Positions 45,941 through 53,851 of a DNA stretch of 64,000 nt are shown piece after piece. The stretch lies in assembly GCF_028368935.1 (NCBI RefSeq), contig NZ_JAQNDK010000002.1, positions 248,001 through 312,000 on the forward strand. The letters run 5' to 3'. Numbering within the stretch: the stretch's first letter is position 1; every line of letters starts with the position of its first letter. Below the pieces are notes generated by a model. It was given only the letters and a program-made list of their open reading frames with translations, did not search any database and had not been told where the DNA came from. This DNA is from Sorangium aterium (lineage in GTDB: Bacteria > Myxococcota_A > Polyangia > Polyangiales > Polyangiaceae). The position numbers and the translations under genes were made by a program.

Positions 45941-47994
45941 AGCTGGGTCACCTTGATGGGTCTGTTGAACCCGTTCAGGGGCTCCCTCTTGCCCTTCTTC
46001 ACATTGAAGAGGTACCCATCCTTGACGGTATAGGTATCTTCCGGCTTGAATTTCGCACCGCGCTTCATGATGAGCTCGACCTGCTCGACATCCCCGACGA
46101 CCCCCTCCTTCCGTAGCCCCTCCATCCCGTTCGACAGCTGCCTGACCACATCGTCTACTTTGACGGTGTTGCCCCCTTTCACTTCGCTCACGATGAGCTT
46201 CTGCCCGCGGGACACCGTCACGAAGTCAGGAGCCCTCCCGCCGGACATGCCGGGGAGCGACTCTTTTGGCATCTTGAGCATCTCGCGCACGCCCTCGTCG
46301 CCGACGCCGAGGCGCGCCCGCCCTTCGCGGGTCATGTGGCTGATCGCCGCCTTCTCGAAGGTGTTGAAGGCGGCTTCCGTGACGTGCCCCTTCAGGTTCT
46401 TGAACCCGCGGAGCCTCCATACCTCGAACCCCTCGACAACGACCTTATCGACTTTTGCGATCTCCCCGGCGATCCGGATCCCACGCGGCGGTAGCGCGCC
46501 GGCGGCAGCAACGCCGTGCCAGATGTGCCCGACCGCCCCGAGCCCGAACCCCAGCCCCGAGAAGATCCGCTCCTCATCGCTGAGCTCTCGCCCGGCCGGC
46601 AGGCACCACTCCTTGCCCGTCACGGCCTCGCACAGGTCGAGCGTCGGCCCGACCACGGGCACGAACCCCACCCCGATGCGCGTCGTCGCGTGCACCAGCG
46701 TCTGCATCACCTCGGCGTACGCCTCGAAGCCTTCGGCGACCGTCGACATCGCGCCCGCGAACGCGCTGATCGTCTGGTAGAGCTGCGTCTGCTCCAGGTC
46801 GAGCCCGCCCCCCGTCCACAGGTTGAGGTTGTCCTTCATCTGGTCCGCGAGCGCATCGAACCGTGGCTTCAGCACCGTGTCCACCTGCGCCCGCAGGTCG
46901 GCAGGCACGGGCGAGTCCTCGAACCAGTCCGACGCATCCATGAACTGCCGCACGAACCCGGTGATCCGGTTCTGCGCCTTCAGGAACGCGTTGGTCTCCG
47001 CGAGCGATACACCCATCCGGTCGCGCAGCGCGATCTCCAGCGCCGCGCTGTTGGCCCTCCACGCCCGCACGTTCGCCACGAAGTCCGCCCGGAGGACCAC
47101 CACCCGGCCGCTGACGTCCGCCTCCAGCGCCGCGAGCACCGCGTCCGCGTACGCCGCGTAGGGGTCCCTCCCCTCCTCGAACGCGCCGTCCACCTCGGAG
47201 ATGTCCGGCACCTCGACCCACGGCACCTCGCTCTCCCCGAGCGCGTACGCCTGCGGGTCGTCCGGGTCCCACCCCTCGGCGCGCGCGTCTTCCGTCGCCA
47301 GGTCCGCCACCTCGTCGGCCTGCGCGCCGAACTCGTCCATCAGCCGCGCGAGCTCGTCCTCGAGATCGCTGACGCTCTGCTTCAGGTCGTCGACGAGCTG
47401 CTCCATCGCCGTGCGCGTCGCCGGCGCGACCGCGTCCTCGTACCGGTCCAGGATCGCCTCGAGGTCGGTCCGCGAGATCTCGTCCAGCGGCCGGCTCACC
47501 AGGTCCTTCAGCTCGGTGTCGAGCTGCTGGAGCAGGTCCAGCTTTTCCGCCAGCTGGCCCACCGCCCGTGCGTTCGCCACGAGCGCCGCGCGCTCCTTGG
47601 TGATCTCGGCCAGCAAGACCTCGATGTCGCGCGCCAGCGTCGGGTTGATCTCCGCGAGGCTCAGGTCGAGCGTCGTGTCGCCGTGGAACGCCGTCCCGCT
47701 GCGCCGCACATTGAATAGCGGCTTGTTCAGCCCGAGCGGCTCCGAGACGAGGTGCACCACGTCGTGCGCGTCGGTGCACCGGTCCTCGCCGGCGGAGTTC
47801 TGCACGTGGAAGTGGAAGTCGTTCGCTCCAATCTGGAGCAGCACCGAGTCGAACTCCGTCTCCGCCCTGTTGGTAGCCGAGCCGTCGGCGTGCTCGACCA
47901 GCGCGCCGGGGACCTCGTAGGTGGTCAGCGGCGTGTCGTTCACGCTGAAGAAGTCATGCCCGACGAAGAGGGGCGCCGCGCACGGCGGCGTCAT
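45937..47994 (-). CDS. Polymorphic toxin with pre-toxin region and C-terminal nuclease-like domain
   Basis: The 685-residue protein has a beta-rich N-terminus (PLFVGHDFFSVNDTPLTTYE), then about 250 residues of acidic coiled coil (LDLLQQLDTELKDLVSRPLD, DDLKQSVSDLEDELARLMDE). A PT-TG-like pre-toxin segment follows (GFVPVVGPTLDLCEAVTGKE ... ERIFSGLGFGLGAVGHIWHG, about 435-490). The C-terminal domain contains APDFVTVSRGQKLIVSEVKGG (about 590-608), the D...ExK arrangement of PD-(D/E)xK nucleases. It has no signal peptide, and no VgrG, PAAR or TcdB segment is fused, so the export route is unknown. It overlaps the upstream lipoprotein gene by 41 bases and the downstream immunity candidate by 4. DNA or RNA cleavage is inferred. 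Confidence 0.78.
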   Translation of the reverse strand: MTPPCAAPLFVGHDFFSVNDTPLTTYEVPGALVEHADGSATNRAETEFDSVLLQIGANDFHFHVQNSAGEDRCTDAHDVVHLVSEPLGLNKPLFNVRRSGTAFHGDTTLDLSLAEINPTLARDIEVLLAEITKERAALVANARAVGQLAEKLDLLQQLDTELKDLVSRPLDEISRTDLEAILDRYEDAVAPATRTAMEQLVDDLKQSVSDLEDELARLMDEFGAQADEVADLATEDARAEGWDPDDPQAYALGESEVPWVEVPDISEVDGAFEEGRDPYAAYADAVLAALEADVSGRVVVLRADFVANVRAWRANSAALEIALRDRMGVSLAETNAFLKAQNRITGFVRQFMDASDWFEDSPVPADLRAQVDTVLKPRFDALADQMKDNLNLWTGGGLDLEQTQLYQTISAFAGAMSTVAEGFEAYAEVMQTLVHATTRIGVGFVPVVGPTLDLCEAVTGKEWCLPAGRELSDEERIFSGLGFGLGAVGHIWHGVAAAGALPPRGIRIAGEIAKVDKVVVEGFEVWRLRGFKNLKGHVTEAAFNTFEKAAISHMTREGRARLGVGDEGVREMLKMPKESLPGMSGGRAPDFVTVSRGQKLIVSEVKGGNTVKVDDVVRQLSNGMEGLRKEGVVGDVEQVELIMKRGAKFKPEDTYTVKDGYLFNVKKGKREPLNGFNRPIKVTQL

Positions 47995-49408
47995 ACGCGA
48001 TCGCGGCGCCCTTCACGTCCCCCGCGTCGAGCCTCGCCTGAGCCGCGTCGAGCTCCGCCGCGGCCATGCCCTTCTCCCGCAGCGCCGCGAGACCCGCCGC
48101 GATCTTCTGCGGCACCCCCGTCCTGAGCTCGGCCTCCGCGGCGTCGAACCTTCCTCGAAGCTCCGCGCACCCGGCCTCGCGCCAGGACGACCCGGCCGCC
48201 TCGCAGAGCGGTCGCAGCTGCGCCAACGCCAGGAGCTCCCCGCACCGCTCGGCCAAGAGCGGCAGCCCGAGCTTCTCGCTCACCGGCGGCGCCGCCGACA
48301 GGGCCGCGACCTGCGCGCGCGCCCGCTCCCCGAAGGCGTCCGACGCCTTGCGGGTCCGCGCGCCTGCGACGGCCTCGCGCGCCCCTTCGTCCATCTGCAG
48401 CACGCGGAGCGCCTGCCGGCGCAGCGCGATGCCGCCGAGCAGCGCCGCCGCGGTCGCGTCGCTCCGGGCGACGCGACCCTTCCCGTAACCCAGCATCGCG
48501 TTCAGCGAGCGCAGCGCGCCCGACGTCATGTCCGGCAGCACCGCGCCGTGCGTCGCGAGCAGCTCCCTGTGCGGCGCCATCGCCTCATCGAAGGAGGCCG
48601 CGAAGACCTGGAGCGTCGCCGACCACCTCAGGATCTCCGCGGTGAGCTCGCCGGGTGAGCGGCTCGCCTCGCGCGCCGTCGCGAGCACCGCCTGCTCCAC
48701 GCCGTCGAGGCCGTCGATGTCCGACCGCGACGCCTGCTTCGAGAGCGTCGCGTACGCCGCCGTCTCCGCCGCCTCGGTCGCGCGGTACGCGGCGAAGCGC
48801 GCCGCGACGCCCGCGTATTTCGATCGCAGCGGCGCGACGTCGCTCCGGGCCTGGTCGAAGACCGCCTGCACGGCCGCCATGGCCTGCCTGTCGGCCGCGA
48901 GCGCGGCGGCGAGCGGCTCCCTCTCGGCGCTGGCCTTGTCGAGCATCGCCGCCGTGAAGTTGCCGGCCGCATCGACCGGCGCCTCCGCAAGCAGCGCCCT
49001 CTGGCGGTCCCTCGCCTCGTCGAGCAGCCGCGCGAGCTTGCCCGCGAGCGTTGCCCGCAGCGACTCGGCGTTCCTCGCGTCGTCGCGCACGTACGCGATC
49101 GCCTCGTCGATGTGGCCGAACCAGACGCCGAGCGAGGTTTCGCTCGCGACGATCTCCTCCGGCGTCTTGTTGTTCGGCCAGGTGGCCCACACCTCGATGG
49201 GCAGCGCGCCGTCCTTCTCGGCCTGGGCCCACGCGGCGGCCGGCCCCTGATTCTCGCCCACGCAGTGCTCCTCGCCGCCCGCCGCCGCCGCGCAGAAGCT
49301 CCCGAACGTGTCGTCCCCGAACTTCCACAAGCACCCGGCCGCAGTCGCGCCGAACGCCAGGGCGGCCACGGCCACCGCGACGACCTTTATCTGTCGCCTC
49401 GTTCCCAT
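47954..49408 (-). CDS. Coiled-coil lipoprotein at the head of the toxin operon
   Basis: The 484-residue protein has a lipoprotein leader (VVAVAVAALAFGATAAGC, lipobox A-A-G-C), a short Cys segment (FGSFCAAAAGGEEHC) and a long Ala/Arg-rich helical body with heptad-like pattern (LARLLDEARDRQRALLAEAP, LAADRQAMAAVQAVFDQARS). No enzyme motif is seen. ATG 49408 is preferred over 49414 because GGAGG lies 8 bases upstream of it. The 3' end overlaps the toxin start by 41 bases, so both are made from one transcript; it may help present or export the toxin. Confidence 0.75.
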   Translation of the reverse strand: MGTRRQIKVVAVAVAALAFGATAAGCLWKFGDDTFGSFCAAAAGGEEHCVGENQGPAAAWAQAEKDGALPIEVWATWPNNKTPEEIVASETSLGVWFGHIDEAIAYVRDDARNAESLRATLAGKLARLLDEARDRQRALLAEAPVDAAGNFTAAMLDKASAEREPLAAALAADRQAMAAVQAVFDQARSDVAPLRSKYAGVAARFAAYRATEAAETAAYATLSKQASRSDIDGLDGVEQAVLATAREASRSPGELTAEILRWSATLQVFAASFDEAMAPHRELLATHGAVLPDMTSGALRSLNAMLGYGKGRVARSDATAAALLGGIALRRQALRVLQMDEGAREAVAGARTRKASDAFGERARAQVAALSAAPPVSEKLGLPLLAERCGELLALAQLRPLCEAAGSSWREAGCAELRGRFDAAEAELRTGVPQKIAAGLAALREKGMAAAELDAAQARLDAGDVKGAAIAYDAAVRGAPLRRA

Positions 49409-49663
49409 GCTCATCGCCTCCTCCCCGCGATTTTTCTCGCCAGGGCACGCTCGTCCGCGCGTCCTCCAGAAGCAAGCGTCCCCACCAAAGCGCCAGGACA
49501 TTGCTCGGCCCTGGATCGCGCCCTCGTGCGCCATGTCGTCCGTCGTCAACACACGGACCGTCGCCGGACCACGAGGTGTCCTCCGGTGCATCCGACGGGA
49601 GTCCGTGGTGATGCCAGGGCCGTCCACCGAAGCGCAGGGGAAGCAGGGAGGTGTGGCGCTCGA

Positions 49664-49832
49664 CGCAGCAGCCGGTCCACGGGCGACGAGACCAGGGCGA
49701 GACGACACAGCAGCCGGTCCACAAGCGACGAGACCAGGGCGAGACGACACAGCAGCCGGTCCACAAGCGACGAGCCCGGGGCGAGACGACGCTGGAGCCG
49801 CTCCACAGGCGACGAGCCCGGGGCGAGACGAC
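49664..49832. repeat. Four tandem copies of a 42-bp repeat upstream of the toxin operon
   Basis: The segment AGCCGGTCCAC recurs at 49670, 49712, 49754 and (with one change) 49796, an exact 42-base period; the remainder of each unit (GCGACGAGACCAGGGCGAGA) is also conserved. The block lies about 255 bases before the lipoprotein start. On the minus strand it is open and would encode a 14-residue repeat (CGPAAVSSRPGLVA), but without signal or start it is more likely non-coding. Flanking parts of 49409-50110 show no gene I can support. Confidence 0.85.
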
Positions 49833-50110
49833 GTGCACATAAAGCAGTTCCTGCGGACCGGCCCGCGGGGTCGAGGTGGACGCCGGCGAGCGCGCGATCG
49901 CGGCACCTCGCGGGCTTCTGCTCAGCCACGCCTGGTTGGTCGGCTTCGACGGGGCCGCCGCCTGCGCGGCGGAAGGTGGCCGACTTGAGGAAAGGGAAGC
50001 GTCCGGACAGGCAGGCCCCTACCGCCGCGCCCCGCGACAGGGCAGGCTGATCTCGGCATCACGCGGCATTACACTCCCGGTCGAAGCCGCATAGACAAGC
50101 GAGTTCATCC

Positions 50111-50455
50111 ATGGAATCCAGCCCGAACAACGATCTCTATGTTGCCGTTCTCCTCTACGAGTCTTGGTCACCGGACCCATCGTACACACCCATGTGCGAA
50201 GAGTGCTTCGCGCTGGTGCGCGCCGAAGGTGAGGAGCAGGCACGCGCGCGCGCCGAGCAACACAGCCGTGCGCATGAAACATGCTTCAGCAATGTTTTAG
50301 GGCAGGAGATTCACTGGAAGCTGAAGCACGTTGTGGATGTAAGCCGTGTTCTTTCAGACGCTCTTGATGACGGCGCGGACATCTACGCGCGGCACTTCAA
50401 GAGCTATGAGGCTTACCACGCGTTCGAGCTATTGCTCGGCGGCAGTGTCGACTGA
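50111..50455 (+). CDS. DUF4288-like small protein
   Basis: The 114-residue protein reads NDLYVAVLLYESWSPDPSYT, PMCEECFALVRAEGEEQARA, HWKLKHVVDVSRVL, DIYARHFKSYEAYHAFELLL, which fits the DUF4288 pattern of a small alpha/beta protein. DUF4288 members often sit near toxin or contact-dependent systems, and some are thought to be immunity-related, but no function is proven. It is less GC-rich than its neighbours and stands on the strand opposite to the toxin operon. ATG 50111 starts the domain directly. Confidence 0.65.
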   Translation: MESSPNNDLYVAVLLYESWSPDPSYTPMCEECFALVRAEGEEQARARAEQHSRAHETCFSNVLGQEIHWKLKHVVDVSRVLSDALDDGADIYARHFKSYEAYHAFELLLGGSVD

Positions 50456-51020
50456 CACATGAATTGGAAGGGGTGGAGCGCGCAGGGCCGTCATTGTCGG
50501 GATTGTGCTCTCAAGCCTAGTGGGGATTCTTGCGCCGATCCCGCCCTTGTCGAGCAGTTCGAGACGGTAGACGCCGACCTGAGGGCGCGAGCGTCTGCTG
50601 GGGTCACCTCGCGATGATGGTCTCCCTCGGTCACTACGCCCGCTCCGCCGCGGGGCGTCCCCTGGGTCCTGATGACATGCCGGTCCCTCGTCCAGAGCGA
50701 CCCAGCCCATGGCCTCGTGGTCACGAGCCTGTCGTGAGGCGCTCCCGGAATCCCCTGGACCGCACCTCTCACCACCTCTCCCGCTCCGGTCCACGCAAGC
50801 AGCGCACCGCCGTCCTGCGCCCACCTCGCCGCAGCTCATTCAGCGGCGGGCCAGCTCACCGTCTTGCCGCGCAGCGCCCGCCACGCTAGCGCTAGCGCCC
50901 CCACGAAGTGGCGCGTTTCTCCCGGCTCAATCGCACAACGGCCGCCAGGGAGCTCTTTCGCAGCCTGCTCCGTCCACGTTATACTTATCCTTCTCTGCTC
51001 TCTGAGGAGTCGTGAGACTG
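50456..51020. other. Intergenic region, 565 bases, no gene supported
   Basis: Overlapping frames occur on both strands (such as minus 50429-50839), but none has a recognisable domain or a convincing start. An octamer-type palindrome GCTAGCGCTAGCGC occurs near 50885-50898. Base composition drops just ahead of the PAS-STAS gene, where its promoter (CGTTATACTTATCC near 50978) may lie. Confidence 0.45.
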
Positions 51021-52223
51021 ATGGAATCTGCCTCCAGTGTGTTGCTCGGCGAGCTCTTCGCCCGTTCTGCCGATCTGCTCTTCATCGCCTCGGCCGACGG
51101 AGCGTTGCTCCACGGGAGCGGCGGGCTGCGCGAGGCGCTGGGCCCCGGGGTCGAGGGGGGCGCGCTCCTCGCGGATCTCGCGCACCCGGACGATCGCGCC
51201 GCGCTCTCGGCGGCCTGGTCGACAGTCCTTCAGAGGGACGAGCCGGTCTCGTTCAGCGTGCGCCTGCGCGACGGCGGCGGCGCCTACCGGCCGCTGTCGT
51301 GCAGCGTCAGCCGGTCATCCGACCGAAGCGCCGTCCTCGGCACGCTCCGCCCCGCGCCCGCGGCCGCCGCCCCGGTGACCGAGGACGAGCTGAGCAAGCT
51401 CCGGCTCAAGGCGCGCCTCCTCGACGGCCTCGTCGAGCACGTGGATCCCTTGACGATATGGGCGCTCGACCGCGACGGGATCTACGTCTATCACGACGGC
51501 AAGTCGACCGCGAAGGCCGGATTGACACGGGGGCAGCACGTCGGGCACAGCGTGTACGACCTCTATGGGGCCACCCCGGAGGCCGCCGCCGACATGCGGC
51601 AATGGTACGACGGCCAGGTGCGCCGCGGTCGCGGCGAGGCGCACGGCGCCGACTGGGACACCTGGCTCATCCCGCTCCGCAGCGAGCCCGGCGGCCCCAT
51701 CGACGGCGTGCTCGGGGTCTCGCTCGACGTGTCGGACTCCAGGCTCGTCGAGAAGGAGCTGCGCATCCAGCTCGACCAGATCGCGGCGCAGCAGAAGGTG
51801 ATCCGCGATCTCTCGACGCCGATCATCGAGGTCTGGGACGGCGTGCTCACGCTCCCCATGGTCGGCACGGTCGACAGCGTCCGCACCGCGGAGGTCATGG
51901 ACAGCCTGCTCGCGCAGATCGTCGAGAAGCGGGCGCGCTTCGCCATCCTCGACCTCACCGGCGTCGAGGTCGTCGACACCCGGGTCGCGAGCCACCTCAT
52001 CCAGCTCATCACCGCCATCCGCCTCCTCGGCGCGGACGGCATCGTCGCCGGCATCAAGCCGACGGTCGCCCAGACCATGGTCGCGCTCGGCCTCGACCTC
52101 TCCCAGCTCAACACGCAACGCAACCTGCGCGCCGCGCTCAACTACGCCATCCGGGCCATGACGAGCGCCCAGGGCGCCTCCCCCGCCGCGGGCCCGGTGC
52201 CCGGCAAGAAGCCAGCTCCCTGA
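51021..52223 (+). CDS. PAS-STAS regulator (RsbR-like) with intact Thr
   Basis: The 400-residue protein has two PAS-like regions (LLFIASADGALLHGSGG, VDPLTIWALDRDGIYVYHDG ... DGVLGVSLDVSDSRLV), a short linker helix and a STAS domain (TPIIEVWDGVLTLPMVGTVD, FAILDLTGVEVVDTRVASHL). The V-D-T motif keeps the phosphorylatable residue that is lost in the paralogue at 17174. It is likely a cytoplasmic stressosome-type signalling protein. ATG 51021 has GAGGAG 11 bases upstream; GTG 51012 is an alternative. No kinase of the RsbT type is adjacent, so its partner is encoded elsewhere. Confidence 0.85.
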   Translation: MESASSVLLGELFARSADLLFIASADGALLHGSGGLREALGPGVEGGALLADLAHPDDRAALSAAWSTVLQRDEPVSFSVRLRDGGGAYRPLSCSVSRSSDRSAVLGTLRPAPAAAAPVTEDELSKLRLKARLLDGLVEHVDPLTIWALDRDGIYVYHDGKSTAKAGLTRGQHVGHSVYDLYGATPEAAADMRQWYDGQVRRGRGEAHGADWDTWLIPLRSEPGGPIDGVLGVSLDVSDSRLVEKELRIQLDQIAAQQKVIRDLSTPIIEVWDGVLTLPMVGTVDSVRTAEVMDSLLAQIVEKRARFAILDLTGVEVVDTRVASHLIQLITAIRLLGADGIVAGIKPTVAQTMVALGLDLSQLNTQRNLRAALNYAIRAMTSAQGASPAAGPVPGKKPAP

Positions 52224-52287
52224 GCGGCGTCATCGCCCGCCACCCCGGGACCGCGCGCGGCGCGCCCGTTCACGAGATCGAGGCCGC

Positions 52288-53736
52288 TCACTCGTCCACG
52301 AGATCGAAGACGATGCCTCCCTGCGTCTTGATCCGGTGAGTCGACCGGTTCGCGCTGTTGACCGGAGAGGGCGTCAGCGGGTTCGGCGCGGCGCCCACGA
52401 TGACCGGCCGATCCGGGTCGCCGTTCACGAAGGCGATGAGCACCTCCGTCCCCGGCTTGAGCGGGAAATGCGTGCCGTAGTTCGCTCCAGCGTGGTTCTG
52501 GAGCATGCGCACCGGCCTGGACGTCACGCCGCCGGCTGCCCCCGTGTCGAAGAGGAACCGGACCATGTACCTGCCCTGATCGTCGATCTGGGCGTCGTTG
52601 CCCCCGCCCCCCGGCCCGGCGTCGACGATGCCCGTGACGACGCCGCCGATCCGGGGCGTCGGGGTGACGCGCGGCGGCCGGTACGTGTTCTTGCCCGGGA
52701 TCGCGCGGAACGTGTTCACGTAGCGCCGCGGCTCGTCGCCGCCGCCCTGGCCGCCGGCCGCCTGCGACGCGCGGTGCTCCACCTCGACGAAGAGCAGATC
52801 GAGCGACTCCAGGCTCGGGTGCCCTTCCAGCACCGATCGCCCGCCCGCTCCGATCGCGCACACCGCGCTCCTGCCCGCATACACGAGCTGCGTCGCCTGC
52901 CGCTCCTCGGCCCGGACCTGCGCCAGCGCCTTGCCCTCCGCCGGCGTCTTGTAATGGCCGCCGTACTCGATGATGCCGCCCGCATACCCGGTCGAGAGGA
53001 CGTGCTCCGACGTCAGATCGAGCATCGGTTGCCGGTAGTTGTAGTCGCGGGCCACATACACGCTCGGCACGAGCCGCGATCTCGCCTCGAGCTCGAAGAC
53101 GTCCCGCGTCTCGCCGCGCTCGCGGAAATGGACGGACTCGGCGCCGGCCGCGGGCTTGAATCCGGCGCCGTCGGTGAAGACCATCGTGTCCTGCCCGTCC
53201 TGGTGCTCGAAGAAGAAGCTGATCCCGGCGTGCTCGGCCAGGCGGGAGATGAAGGCGAGATCGGTCTCCTGGTACTGCACCGTGAACTCCCGCGGCGGGT
53301 AGGTGCCCGTCAGCCGGAGCTCCACGTCGCTCCCGCTCAGGCCCACGAGCTCGAGCTTCTGCTTGATGATGTCGGGCACCGCCTTGTTCATCGAGATCTC
53401 CGTGGTCTCGACCAGCGTCAGCCGGAAGGCGCGCGGGACGATGCGCAGCCGGTAAGCGCGGTAATCGCGCAGGTTCGCGAGGAGGTCGTGGACCTCCGCG
53501 ATCATCCCGTGGACGCGCCGCACCTCGACCCCGTCCTGCTCGAAGACGATCGCGACGCTCTCGCCCGTGAAGGTCTGTCCGTCGACCCCGGCGTCGCTCG
53601 GACAGGCCACCTCGACCTCGAACGTGAAGAGCTGCGAGATCGCCTCGCGCCCGGACAGCCTGTTCACCTGGAGGAGGTCGGACGAGAAGCCGGAGAGCTC
53701 GAGTCGAATGTCTAGTGAATCGGATCGGGTGGTCAT
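52288..53736 (-). CDS. vgrG: Type VI secretion VgrG spike protein
   Basis: The 482-residue protein has the gp27-like part (LEVACPSD-type FTFEVEVACPSD, YRAYRLRIVPRAFRLTLVET, TVQYQETDLAFISRLAEHAG, ISFFFEHQDG) and the gp5-like OB domain (TGIVDAGPGGGGNDAQIDDQ, GRYMVRFLFD, RMLQNHAGANYGTHFPLKPG, VLIAFVNGDPDRPVIVGAAPN). It ends soon after a short VNSANRSTHRI-KTQGG segment, so it carries no C-terminal effector. VgrG trimers tip the T6SS tube. It is followed upstream on the same strand by a DUF2169 gene (115-base gap); no other T6SS core genes are present, making this an orphan VgrG island. Confidence 0.93.
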   Translation of the reverse strand: MTTRSDSLDIRLELSGFSSDLLQVNRLSGREAISQLFTFEVEVACPSDAGVDGQTFTGESVAIVFEQDGVEVRRVHGMIAEVHDLLANLRDYRAYRLRIVPRAFRLTLVETTEISMNKAVPDIIKQKLELVGLSGSDVELRLTGTYPPREFTVQYQETDLAFISRLAEHAGISFFFEHQDGQDTMVFTDGAGFKPAAGAESVHFRERGETRDVFELEARSRLVPSVYVARDYNYRQPMLDLTSEHVLSTGYAGGIIEYGGHYKTPAEGKALAQVRAEERQATQLVYAGRSAVCAIGAGGRSVLEGHPSLESLDLLFVEVEHRASQAAGGQGGGDEPRRYVNTFRAIPGKNTYRPPRVTPTPRIGGVVTGIVDAGPGGGGNDAQIDDQGRYMVRFLFDTGAAGGVTSRPVRMLQNHAGANYGTHFPLKPGTEVLIAFVNGDPDRPVIVGAAPNPLTPSPVNSANRSTHRIKTQGGIVFDLVDE

Positions 53737-53851
53737 CGTCGCAGCTCCATCCTTCGTGCCTTGGGAGAAGATCTCCTGCCTTGGGGCGCCTCGCGCGCGG
53801 GCGCCCCTCGCGCTCGTCGAGGTGGGCTCGGCGAGCTACCGTTTGCGCGAG

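Noticed and set aside
49664-49832. 42-bp repeats as a CRISPR array
   Set aside because: The units are directly contiguous with no unique spacers.
50885-50898. Palindrome of GCTAGC units as an attachment or partition site
   Set aside because: Single short copy without neighbours such as an integrase or ParB; a chance palindrome is equally likely.
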